From: Bradyrhizobiaceae bacterium | GTDB taxonomy: Bacteria; Pseudomonadota; Alphaproteobacteria; Rhizobiales; Xanthobacteraceae | Assembly: GCA_016793685.1 (NCBI GenBank) | Contig: JAEULX010000053.1 | Location: forward strand, 1 to 6,654 | Length of the DNA: 6,654 nucleotides | Direction: 5' to 3' | In this document: positions 1 to 5,299 of the stretch, in pieces | Layout: each line of letters opens with the position of its first letter | How positions within the stretch are numbered: position 1 is the stretch's first letter | The notes under the pieces: model-generated | What the model was told of the DNA's origin: nothing | The model's database searches: none | Seen by the model: the letters and a program-made list of their open reading frames with translations, nothing else | Program-made: the position numbers and the translations under genes

Positions 1-2
1 GC

Positions 3-1169
3 CCGGCGCAAAGCGCGGCCGGCCCGCAGCGCCTCGATTCGATCGATCTGTTGCGCGGCCTCGTCATCGTTCTGATGGCGCTCGATCACACGCGCGATTT
101 TTTCGGGGCGAGCGGGGCCAATCCGCGCGATGTGGCCGAACCGGCCCTGTTCCTCACCCGCTGGATCACCCATTTCTGCGCGCCCGTGTTCATCTTTCTG
201 GCGGGCATCTCGGCCTATCTCTATGGCGCGCGAGGACGCAGCGTCGGCTCACTCAGCCGCTTTTTGCTGACACGCGGTCTGTGGCTCATCCTGATCGAGT
301 TCACGGTCGTGCGCCTGGGCTGGAGCTTCAGTCTCAACATCACGCACTTCACCGGCCAGGTGATCTGGGCGATCGGCGCGTCGATGGTGATCCTGGCAGG
401 GCTCGTTTATCTGCCGCGGTGGGCGATTGCCGCCGTCGGGCTTGTCATGATCGCCGGGCACAATCTGTTCGACGGCATTGCCGCGGAGCAGTTCGGCCCT
501 GCGGGGTTCATCTGGAATCTGCTGCATAAGCCTGGCCCGCTATGGGCCAGCGACGAGACCCGCTTGTTTGTACTTTATCCGCTCATCCCCTGGGTGGGCG
601 TGATGGCCGCGGGCTATGCGCTCGGCCCGGTGATGCAGCTCGATGCCGTGGCGCGCCGCCATTGGCTCCTCGGCCTCGGATTAGCCCTTACGGCAGGCTT
701 TATCGTGTTGCGCGCGACCAACCTCTATGGCGATCCGGCGGGGTGGGATGGCCATGACGGCGCGCTCGCCACGGCGCTGTCCTTCGTCAATTGCGAGAAA
801 TATCCGCCCTCGCTGCTATATCTGATGATGACTTTGGGGCCGGCGCTCGTCTTGCTCGCCACCTTTCCGCATGTAAATGCGCGCGGACGCGTGGCGGCCT
901 GCCTCATCACCTTCGGGCGCGTTCCGTTTTTCTTTTATGTCGTGCATATTTTTCTGATCCACGCGCTGGCGGTCGTGTTCGCGGCTGTGGCGTTCGGCGA
1001 CGCCTCCTGGCTTTTCGGCTCGTTCGGCGGCAAGCCGGCGGGATACGGCGTGAGCCTCGCGGGCGTCTATGGCGTATGGTTGTGCGTGGTCATCGCGCTC
1101 TATCCGCCGTGCCGGTGGTTTGCCGCGCTCAAGCAGCGCCGCCGCGAATGGTGGTGGAGCTATCTCTGA
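3..1169 (+). CDS. DUF1624 / HGSNAT-catalytic-family integral membrane protein (5' end missing)
   Basis: The open frame runs from the left edge (first full codon at 3) to TGA at 1167-1169, with no in-frame ATG near the edge. The family's N-terminal motif LDSIDLLRGL is already encoded at 33-59, before the TTG at 51, so the true start lies outside the window; 388 residues are visible. It is followed by MALDHTRDFF. About nine or ten hydrophobic segments can be seen, for example near 171-228, 279-330, 360-414, 420-470, 573-633, 660-720, 813-875, 906-995 and 1050-1120. A basic, Trp-rich tail (RRREWWWSYL) ends the protein. This pattern matches the DUF1624 family, which is related to the catalytic part of heparan-alpha-glucosaminide N-acetyltransferase, an enzyme that moves acetyl groups across a membrane. 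The substrate in bacteria is not known and cannot be read from the sequence. A more distant acyltransferase-3-type protein is the main alternative. Family assignment is fairly sure; function is not. Confidence 0.85.
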   Translation, partial: PAQSAAGPQRLDSIDLLRGLVIVLMALDHTRDFFGASGANPRDVAEPALFLTRWITHFCAPVFIFLAGISAYLYGARGRSVGSLSRFLLTRGLWLILIEFTVVRLGWSFSLNITHFTGQVIWAIGASMVILAGLVYLPRWAIAAVGLVMIAGHNLFDGIAAEQFGPAGFIWNLLHKPGPLWASDETRLFVLYPLIPWVGVMAAGYALGPVMQLDAVARRHWLLGLGLALTAGFIVLRATNLYGDPAGWDGHDGALATALSFVNCEKYPPSLLYLMMTLGPALVLLATFPHVNARGRVAACLITFGRVPFFFYVVHIFLIHALAVVFAAVAFGDASWLFGSFGGKPAGYGVSLAGVYGVWLCVVIALYPPCRWFAALKQRRREWWWSYL

Positions 1170-1242
1170 CCTGGCGAGCCGGCCGCTCCCGGCGTGGCCA
1201 GGGCGACAATGCGTCGCGACCGTGCAGACGCGCCTAACCGGG

Positions 1243-1278
1243 CCCGCCGGCCCGCGGCGCTTGCCGCACCGCGGCGGG
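1243..1278 (+). other. GC-rich two-tier stem-loop between the DUF1624 gene and yggT
   Basis: In the 147-base gap, CCCGCCG at 1243-1249 pairs perfectly with CGGCGGG at 1272-1278. Inside it, GCGGC at 1254-1258 pairs with GCCGC at 1263-1267 around a 4-base loop. No run of T follows, so it is not a standard intrinsic terminator, but it could mark a transcript boundary upstream of yggT. In DNA this GC-rich, part of it could arise by chance. Confidence 0.35.
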
Positions 1279-1316
1279 ATGGATACACCTCAGTAGTCCG
1301 GACCCGAGAACCCGTC

Positions 1317-1607
1317 ATGCTCGAGCTTTTGAACTTCATCAGCTATCTGCTGACCATTTATGTTTATGTCCTGATCGCCGCCGCCGTGCTGAGCTGGCTG
1401 GTCGCCTTCAATGTCGTCAATACGCGCCACGGCGCGGTGGCGATGATCGCGGAATTCCTCTACCGGATCACCGAACCGGTATTGGCGCCGATCCGCCGTC
1501 TCATGCCGAACCTGGGCGGCATCGACATCTCGCCCGTGGTCGTCATCCTGATCATCATGTTCATCCAGTCGGTCGTTCTGCCCAATATCGCCCGGGCTTT
1601 GATTTGA
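1317..1607 (+). CDS. yggT: YggT family membrane protein
   Basis: A 96-residue protein with two hydrophobic segments, about residues 8-30 and 70-92. They are separated by a polar stretch carrying the family signature RITEPVLAPIRR (50-61) followed by GGIDISP (67-73). This is the single-unit YggT form; the E. coli protein is a tandem duplication of it. YggT proteins sit in the inner membrane; roles in osmotic stress tolerance and in cell or organelle division have been reported, but no biochemical activity is established. The ATG at 1317 is chosen because it begins directly before the first membrane segment. The upstream extension back to a GTG at 1194 is arginine/proline-rich and unlike the family. 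The Shine-Dalgarno match is weak (CGAGAA, 1305-1310). The TGA stop overlaps the TTG start of the next gene by four bases, which suggests coupled translation. Confidence 0.93.
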   Translation: MLELLNFISYLLTIYVYVLIAAAVLSWLVAFNVVNTRHGAVAMIAEFLYRITEPVLAPIRRLMPNLGGIDISPVVVILIIMFIQSVVLPNIARALI

Positions 1608-1942
1608 GATCAGGAGACGGCGGTGAGCCGTGGACGGTCGTCGCTGACGGTCTGATCGTTACGGTGCGACTGACCCCGCGGGGCGGGGGCGATGCGATCG
1701 ACGGCGTCGAAATACTGGCCGACGGCCGCGCCGTCCTGAAGGCCCGCGTACGGGCGGCCCCCAGCGAAGGGGCTGCGAATGCCGCCCTTGTCGCGCTGCT
1801 CGCCAAGGTGCTGCGGATCGCGGCGGGACGGGTTACCATAGCGGCGGGCGAAAGCGCGCGGATCAAGCGCGTCAAAATCAGCGGGGCCGGGTCCGAGCTT
1901 GCGACTGCGCTCGGGGTGGCGGCGGGGGGACAGGCGAAATGA
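1604..1942 (+). CDS. yggU: DUF167 / YggU family protein
   Basis: A 112-residue protein of the small DUF167 (YggU) family, whose function is unknown. Recognisable family features are the early Pro-Trp (residues 9-10), the strand LTPRGGGD (23-30), the core APSEGAANAAL (52-62) and the C-terminal AGESARIKRVKI (81-92). The start is a TTG overlapping the yggT stop in a shared TTGA. No ATG or GTG in this frame lies upstream of the conserved Pro-Trp, so the TTG is the best choice. A purine-rich AGGAGA at 1612-1617 lies inside this reading frame and has a well-spaced GTG at 1623, but that GTG is out of frame. The gene overlaps folD by an ATGA at 1939-1942. The order yggT - DUF167 - folD is common in alphaproteobacteria. 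The family is sure; the exact start is less so. Confidence 0.9.
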   Translation: MRSGDGGEPWTVVADGLIVTVRLTPRGGGDAIDGVEILADGRAVLKARVRAAPSEGAANAALVALLAKVLRIAAGRVTIAAGESARIKRVKISGAGSELATALGVAAGGQAK

Positions 1943-2823
1943 GCGCGCGGCGCATCGACGGGACAGCCATAGCCGCCGAGCTTACGACGAAGATTTCCGC
2001 CGAGGTCGCGCGTTTGCGCAAGGAGCATGGCCTCGATCCGGGACTCGCGGTGGTGCTGGTGGGCAGCAACCCGGCGAGCGAGGTCTATGTCCGCAACAAA
2101 ACGGCGAAAACCGCCGCCGTCGGCATGCGATCGTCGCTCCACACGCTGCCCGCGACCGTCTCCGAGAGCGACCTGCTGGCGCTGGTGGCGCAACTCAACG
2201 CCGATCCCATGGTGCACGGGATTCTGGTTCAGCTTCCGCTGCCGCCGCAAATCGAGCCCCAGAAGGTGATCGAGGCGGTCGCGCCGGCCAAGGACGTCGA
2301 CGGGTTTCATCCCCTGACGGCAGGCCTGCTGGCGACGGGCCTGCCCGGTCTGCGGCCGTGTACGCCGTCAGGGTGCGTCAGGCTTGCGAAATCCGTCCAT
2401 CCCTCGCTCGCCGGCATGGAAGCGGTGATCATCGGCCGTTCCAATATCGTCGGTAAGCCCTTGTTTCACCTCCTGCTCGCCGAGAACGCGACAGTCACCG
2501 TGGCTCATTCCCGGACGCGCGACCTGCCCGCGGTGGCCCGCCGCGCCGATTTGCTTTTCGTCGCGATCGGCCGGCCCGAATTCGGCAAGCGCGACTTCAT
2601 CAAGCCGGGAGCGACCGTGATCGACGTCGGGATCAATCGCGTTCCCGCCGATGGCGGCAAGAGCCGGCTCGTCGGGGACGTCGCCTTCGCCGAGGCGGCG
2701 GAGGTCGCCGGAGCGATCACGCCGGTGCCGGGCGGCGTCGGGCCGATGACCATCGCCTGCCTGATGCTGAACACGCTGAGCGCGGCTTGCACCGCCGCCG
2801 GCCTGCCCGACCCGGCGCTGTAA
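1939..2823 (+). CDS. folD: Bifunctional methylenetetrahydrofolate dehydrogenase / methenyltetrahydrofolate cyclohydrolase
   Basis: FolD interconverts 5,10-methylene-THF and 5,10-methenyl-THF using NADP+, then hydrolyses methenyl-THF to 10-formyl-THF. This feeds purine and formyl-methionine synthesis from the cytosolic folate pool. The 294-residue length is normal. The N-terminal catalytic domain carries GSNPASEVYVRNK (42-54), with Tyr50 and Lys54, then HGILVQLPLP (93-102) with Gln98, and KDVDGFHP (118-125) with Asp121. These residues fall at the same numbers as the catalytic residues described for E. coli FolD. The Rossmann-type domain follows with GRSNIVGKP (166-174), and the family signature PVPGGVGPMT is at 262-271. 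No key residue is missing. The ATG overlaps the stop of the DUF167 gene by four bases (ATGA), and a G-rich stretch ending about ten bases upstream can act as ribosome-binding site. Expression is probably coupled to yggT and the DUF167 gene. Confidence 0.98.
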   Translation: MSARRIDGTAIAAELTTKISAEVARLRKEHGLDPGLAVVLVGSNPASEVYVRNKTAKTAAVGMRSSLHTLPATVSESDLLALVAQLNADPMVHGILVQLPLPPQIEPQKVIEAVAPAKDVDGFHPLTAGLLATGLPGLRPCTPSGCVRLAKSVHPSLAGMEAVIIGRSNIVGKPLFHLLLAENATVTVAHSRTRDLPAVARRADLLFVAIGRPEFGKRDFIKPGATVIDVGINRVPADGGKSRLVGDVAFAEAAEVAGAITPVPGGVGPMTIACLMLNTLSAACTAAGLPDPAL

Positions 2824-2832
2824 CCGCGGCTG

Positions 2833-2896
2833 CCGTCAAAAGCGGCGGCTGCCGGCAAAGCGATTACCGGCAAAGCGTTTGCCGGCGAGGCGGAAT
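2833..2896 (+). repeat. Short tandem repeat, period 15 bases, downstream of folD
   Basis: CCGGCAAAGCG occurs at 2852-2862 and again at 2867-2877, exactly 15 bases apart. A decayed copy, CCGGCGAGGCG, begins at 2882, again 15 bases on, and a further diverged unit, CCGTCAAAAGCG, begins at 2833. The array lies wholly in the folD / cold-shock gene convergent gap. The two exact copies are seen directly; the outer two are looser matches. Confidence 0.6.
2867..2885 (+). terminator. Hairpin in the repeat array, possible end signal for folD
   Basis: CCGGCAAA (2867-2874) and TTTGCCGG (2878-2885) are perfect inverted copies around a 3-base loop. The upstream copy GCCGGCAAA (2851-2859) can pair instead with TTTGCCGGC (2878-2886), giving a 9-base stem with an 18-base loop. 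The hairpin starts about 45 bases after the folD stop. No T-run follows on either strand, so a terminator role is inferred only from position and stem strength. Confidence 0.35.
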
Positions 2897-2945
2897 CCTT
2901 TCGCCGGATACTCGCGCATCTTTTTCAAAAAGGAGAGGCTTCGAG

Positions 2946-2968
2946 CGCCGGCTTGGGCGAAGCCGGCG
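2946..2968. terminator. Strong 9-base hairpin between the convergent folD and cold-shock genes
   Basis: CGCCGGCTT (2946-2954) and AAGCCGGCG (2960-2968) form a perfect 9-base stem with a 5-base loop. It lies in the gap where transcription from folD (plus) and from the cold-shock gene (minus) would meet. Read on the minus strand, a run of five T is found about 14-20 bases beyond the stem, too far for a classical intrinsic terminator. It may serve both directions with a Rho-dependent or 3'-end-protecting role. Confidence 0.35.
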
Positions 2969-3059
2969 ACCGTCAGCCATTGCCTATCAACTGACCGCGC
3001 GGTGATAGCGAACGCTTTACGCGCTCCGATCTCCGGATGCGCCGGGCGATAGCAAAAGG

Positions 3060-3272
3060 TCAGGAAACGACGAGATTGACCGCCTTTGGCCCTTTCCCTT
3101 TCTTGTCGGGCTCCACATCAAACGTAATGCGCTGCCCCTCGTTGAGCGTCTTAAGTCCCGCGCGCTCTACCGCGGTAATGTGCACGAAGACATCACGCCC
3201 GCCGTCGTCCGGCTTGATGAATCCGTAGCCACGCTCGCTATTGAAGAATTTGACGGTACCGCCCATTGCCAT
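3060..3272 (-). CDS. Cold-shock protein, CspA family
   Basis: A 70-residue single cold-shock domain: a small OB-fold that binds single-stranded RNA and DNA and, in studied members, melts RNA structure. The RNP1 motif reads RGYGFIK (14-20) and RNP2 reads DVFVHI (27-32). The opening GTVKFFN and the C-terminal GPKAVNLV are typical, and the length is standard for the family. The ATG at 3272 is preferred over the internal ATG two codons on, because AGGAG (3280-3284 on the minus strand) sits 7 bases before it. The gene is the last of three minus-strand genes and follows rlmJ after 205 bases, so it probably has its own promoter and a long leader. Bacteria usually carry several paralogues, so I give no specific symbol. 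Whether this copy responds to cold cannot be told from sequence. Confidence 0.96.
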   Translation of the reverse strand: MAMGGTVKFFNSERGYGFIKPDDGGRDVFVHITAVERAGLKTLNEGQRITFDVEPDKKGKGPKAVNLVVS

Positions 3273-3477
3273 CGGGACGCTCCTAATCCCACGCTTATGC
3301 CGCCGGCCCTCACGGCGCGACGGCCCGGCTGCCTTTTGCAGACCGAGGGAGCGTCGGCCTTCATCCGCCTCGTTTGCTCCATCGCTTTTCCGCAGGATGG
3401 AACGCCAAAGCCCCAGTAAAGACTAACATAGAGCCCGCGGTCCACAAGAGGGCGCGCATAGCTGGATTGAAAACATC
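3273..3477 (-). other. Leader / intergenic region upstream of the cold-shock gene
   Basis: This 205-base stretch separates rlmJ from the cold-shock gene and holds no convincing gene in any frame. It contains the AGGAG ribosome-binding site at 3280-3284 and a small imperfect hairpin at 3379-3400 (CCATC against GATGG, plus inner GC pairs). Cold-shock genes often carry long structured leaders, so part of this may be transcribed as 5' UTR. I found no promoter with good -35 and -10 boxes at proper spacing. Confidence 0.3.
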
Positions 3478-3487
3478 CTAGTTTTCA
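3468..3487 (-). repeat. Inverted repeat spanning the rlmJ stop codon
   Basis: TGAAAAC (3468-3474) and GTTTTCA (3481-3487) are perfect inverted copies. The 6-base loop contains the complement of the rlmJ TAG stop. The stem is AT-rich and therefore weak; a role as a 3'-end signal is only a guess. Confidence 0.3.
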
Positions 3488-4323
3488 CCACGCAGCCAAT
3501 CGAGGCCGTATCCGCCGCCCGGCCCGCGCGCGAGAACCCGGGCGAGCGGACCAAGCAAGGTTTCCATCTCTTCGGCGAGCCGCCAAGGCGGATTGACGAG
3601 CACCAGTCCGGCGGCGCCCAGGTCGTCCGCGCCGCCGCCGATGGAAAGCTCGGCACGCAATATTTTCGGTATCCCGCTTTCTGCCAGAGCGCGGCCAAAG
3701 TGCGTAACGGCGCGCCGATCCTTGATCGGATACCAGAGCATGTAGATGCCGGTCGGCCATTTGCGCTGCGCTTTCACGATCGCGTGCGCCAGGCGTGAAA
3801 ACTCGTCGGGCTGTTCAAACGGCGGGTCGATCAGCACCAGCCCCCGCCGTTCCTTGGGCGGCAGAAACGCGTTGAGCCCGACCCAGCCATCGATCGCAAC
3901 GGACTTCGCGCGCAGATCGGCGGCGAGCGCCCGCTTGAGCGCTGCGTTCGCCGAGGGCTCGAGTTCGCAGGCCGTCAGCCGGTCCTGCGAGCGCATGAGG
4001 CGAAGAACCAGAAGCGGCGAGCCGGGATAGCGCGCCAGCGCCCCGCCCGGATTGAAAGCTGCGACCACCTCGAGGTAGGGCGCGAGCAGGGACGCGGCTG
4101 CGGGAGCAAGCGGCGTCGCGCGCACGCGGCCGATCCCCTGCCGCCATTCGCCGGTGCGCTCCGCCTCCGGCCCGGTCAGATCGTAAAGACCGGCCCCCGC
4201 GTGCGTGTCGATCACGCGGAAAGCCGCCGGCTTTTCCCGCAAATGCAGGAGAATGCGGACGAGCACCGCATGTTTGAACACGTCGGCGAAATTTCCCGCG
4301 TGAAAGGCGTGACGGTAGTTCAT
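3478..4323 (-). CDS. rlmJ: 23S rRNA (adenine(2030)-N6)-methyltransferase RlmJ
   Basis: RlmJ uses S-adenosylmethionine to methylate N6 of A2030 in 23S rRNA. The 281-residue length matches E. coli RlmJ (280). The protein begins with the family hallmark MNYRHAFHAGNFADVFKH, so the ATG at 4323 is secure. The SAM-binding loop reads DTHAGAGLYDL (39-49). The catalytic motif IV is DPPFE (166-170), where the Asp-Pro-Pro-aromatic pattern is that of N6-adenine methyltransferases. The closing strand is GLVLVNPPW (239-247). No expected motif is missing. The next gene upstream on the same strand is the RNase T2 gene, 118 bases away; the cold-shock gene follows 205 bases downstream. The AGGAG ribosome-binding site lies only 3 bases from the ATG and sits inside a long inverted repeat (4324-4345), which is unusual and may limit translation. 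Confidence 0.96.
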   Translation of the reverse strand: MNYRHAFHAGNFADVFKHAVLVRILLHLREKPAAFRVIDTHAGAGLYDLTGPEAERTGEWRQGIGRVRATPLAPAAASLLAPYLEVVAAFNPGGALARYPGSPLLVLRLMRSQDRLTACELEPSANAALKRALAADLRAKSVAIDGWVGLNAFLPPKERRGLVLIDPPFEQPDEFSRLAHAIVKAQRKWPTGIYMLWYPIKDRRAVTHFGRALAESGIPKILRAELSIGGGADDLGAAGLVLVNPPWRLAEEMETLLGPLARVLARGPGGGYGLDWLRGEN

Positions 4324-4345
4324 CTGCTCCTGCCGGCAGGAACAG
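4324..4345 (-). promoter_or_regulatory. 22-base inverted repeat burying the rlmJ ribosome-binding site
   Basis: The central 14 bases, TCCTGCCGGCAGGA (4328-4341), are a perfect palindrome. The flanks extend it to 11 paired positions per arm, counting one G-U pair, and it ends directly against the rlmJ start codon. The AGGAG that would bind the ribosome (4327-4331, minus strand) is inside one arm. As RNA the inner pairs would open to form a loop, but the AGGAG would still be largely paired. It could also be a protein-binding operator in DNA. The symmetry is seen directly; the role is inferred. Confidence 0.5.
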
Positions 4346-4403
4346 AACTATCGGCCGGGAGAACGCCGGCGGCAAACCGCTTCATCCGAATCTTGGTCGG
4401 CCG

Positions 4404-4429
4404 ATGCATGCCGCATGCATACCGTATGC
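4404..4429. repeat. Two overlapping palindromes (ATGCATGC / GCATAC) between the RNase T2 gene and rlmJ
   Basis: ATGCATGC (4404-4411) and GCATGCAT (4413-4420) are perfect inverted arms around one base. Overlapping them, GCATAC (4417-4422) and GTATGC (4424-4429) are again inverted arms around one base. Outer arms CCGCAT (4411-4416) and ATGCGG (4426-4431) add a third symmetry. The block lies 13-38 bases after the RNase T2 stop codon and about 80 bases before rlmJ. It could be a binding site for a dimeric regulator or a transcript-end structure. No T-run follows. Confidence 0.5.
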
Positions 4430-4441
4430 GGAGCGGCGAAA

Positions 4442-5140
4442 TTATCCCCCGCGAACCGGCGGCATTGTGAGGCTTTCACTCTTGCAGCTACGACGATCGA
4501 TCCCTGGACAATCCTGAAATTTGAACTCGCGGGTCAGGCAGATTCTCACCTCGCGCAGCCGGCGCTTGTCGCAGCCCACCGCGACGCCTTCCGCCGTGAG
4601 ACCGGGATTGGCTTTTATGAAAGCATCCTCCACCTGCACCGGCGTCACGGTGAGCGGCTCCTTCAAGTCGATGAATTCGGCCGGGATCTTGACCGTCGCG
4701 CGCGCCTTGCGCACCGCCTCGAAATAGCCGTTGGGCGGCAGCCCGGAGCAGACGCCGTGACGATCCCATTCATGAAACACGAGGCGCGGGCTCGGCATCA
4801 GGTCGAGCATGGAGGAGACGATGTCGCGATTGAGGCGCGGCGCCGGCACCTGACAATACTCGGGAAATCCGTTGTCGTACTGCGGCCATAGCCCGTGAAC
4901 GACGAAGGAATAGGGGCGCGCCCCGCATTGCATGTCGGGCCGTCGCCGCTCCTGCTGGCGCTCGGACCGGCGCTCGGCGCTCGCTTCGCAAAATGACGGC
5001 GACCAGGACAGCGCGAGCACGTAATAGTCAAATTTTCCCGGCTCGTTCTGCCGCTGGTCCTGCGCAACCGTTGGGCTTGCGGCAACGAGTCCCACACTGA
5101 CCCACGCCGCGAAAGCGAGCATCCGGACCTGCCGCTTCAT
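4442..5140 (-). CDS. Secreted ribonuclease T2 family protein
   Basis: RNase T2 enzymes cut single-stranded RNA with little base preference through a 2',3'-cyclic phosphate, and bacterial members work in the periplasm or outside the cell. This 232-residue protein begins with a signal peptide: MKRQVR, a hydrophobic stretch to about residue 22, and a likely cleavage after TVA (24-26). The two family active-site motifs are present: VHGLWPQ (81-87) with His82, and HEWDRHGVC (123-131) with Glu124 and His128. The usual Lys of the second motif is Arg127. Eight cysteines (51, 72, 96, 131, 190, 201, 211, 219) would allow four disulfides, in keeping with export. The early FDYYVLALSWSPSFC (37-51) is typical of the family. 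GGGGA at 5147-5151 (minus strand) lies 6 bases from the ATG. A possible promoter is at 5170-5198. It looks catalytically intact. It is related to E. coli Rna, but I give no symbol. Confidence 0.95.
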   Translation of the reverse strand: MKRQVRMLAFAAWVSVGLVAASPTVAQDQRQNEPGKFDYYVLALSWSPSFCEASAERRSERQQERRRPDMQCGARPYSFVVHGLWPQYDNGFPEYCQVPAPRLNRDIVSSMLDLMPSPRLVFHEWDRHGVCSGLPPNGYFEAVRKARATVKIPAEFIDLKEPLTVTPVQVEDAFIKANPGLTAEGVAVGCDKRRLREVRICLTREFKFQDCPGIDRRSCKSESLTMPPVRGG

Positions 5141-5169
5141 CGTACATCCCCGTTCGGAAAACCCGCTGA

Positions 5170-5198
5170 ACGATAACCCAGCGATGAGAACAATTCAA
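5170..5198 (-). promoter_or_regulatory. Candidate sigma-70-type promoter for the RNase T2 gene
   Basis: On the minus strand, TTGAAT (5193-5198) and TATCGT (5170-5175) are separated by exactly 17 bases. Each box matches the -35 and -10 consensus at four of six positions. Transcription would begin near 5163, giving a leader of about 23 bases before the ATG at 5140. Confidence 0.4.
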
Positions 5199-5221
5199 GA
5201 ACAAAATCGCCCCAAGAAACG

Positions 5222-5227
5222 TATTAT
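5222..5227 (+). promoter_or_regulatory. Candidate -10 box for the pyruvate-kinase-like gene
   Basis: TATTAT on the plus strand matches the -10 consensus at five of six positions in an otherwise GC-rich region. The matching -35 area (around 5198-5204) is poor, so an activator may be needed or the match may be chance. If used, it gives a leader of about 120 bases before the ATG at 5353. Confidence 0.25.
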
Positions 5228-5243
5228 CTCAGCGTCGCGTCGT

Positions 5244-5271
5244 GCACGCGCAGGCTGCGCACGCAGGCTGC
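5244..5271 (+). repeat. Two-copy direct repeat upstream of the pyruvate-kinase-like gene
   Basis: GCACGCGCAGGCTGC (5244-5258) is followed directly by GCACGCAGGCTGC (5259-5271), the same unit with a GC pair removed. Inside it, GCGCA (5248-5252) and TGCGC (5256-5260) can form a small hairpin. It lies in the predicted leader. Confidence 0.45.
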
Positions 5272-5299
5272 CGCGCGAACGGAGCCCCGAAGTCACACG

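Noticed and set aside
1561..2310. A 249-codon minus-strand frame across the DUF167 gene and the start of folD
   Set aside because: It lies opposite two well-supported overlapping genes and its low-complexity Arg/Ala/Ser/Pro content has no family resemblance.
1899..2456. A 185-codon plus-strand frame overlapping folD
   Set aside because: It is a frame-shifted reading of folD, very rich in Arg and Gly, with no independent support.
2833..2896. A CRISPR-like array
   Set aside because: The units are only 11-15 bases, nearly contiguous, lack unique spacers of usual length, and no cas gene is nearby.
2920..2932. CTTTTTCAAAAAG as an intrinsic terminator
   Set aside because: The arms are separated by one base, so an RNA stem would be very short and AT-only, and it does not directly follow a GC-rich hairpin in either reading direction.
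2787..3005. A 72-codon plus-strand frame across the end of folD and the following gap
   Set aside because: It is basic and low in complexity, begins inside folD and runs through the repeat array, and has no ribosome-binding site.
3815..4375. A 186-codon minus-strand frame overlapping rlmJ
   Set aside because: The same strand in another frame carries all the RlmJ motifs; this one is an Arg/Ala-rich shadow.
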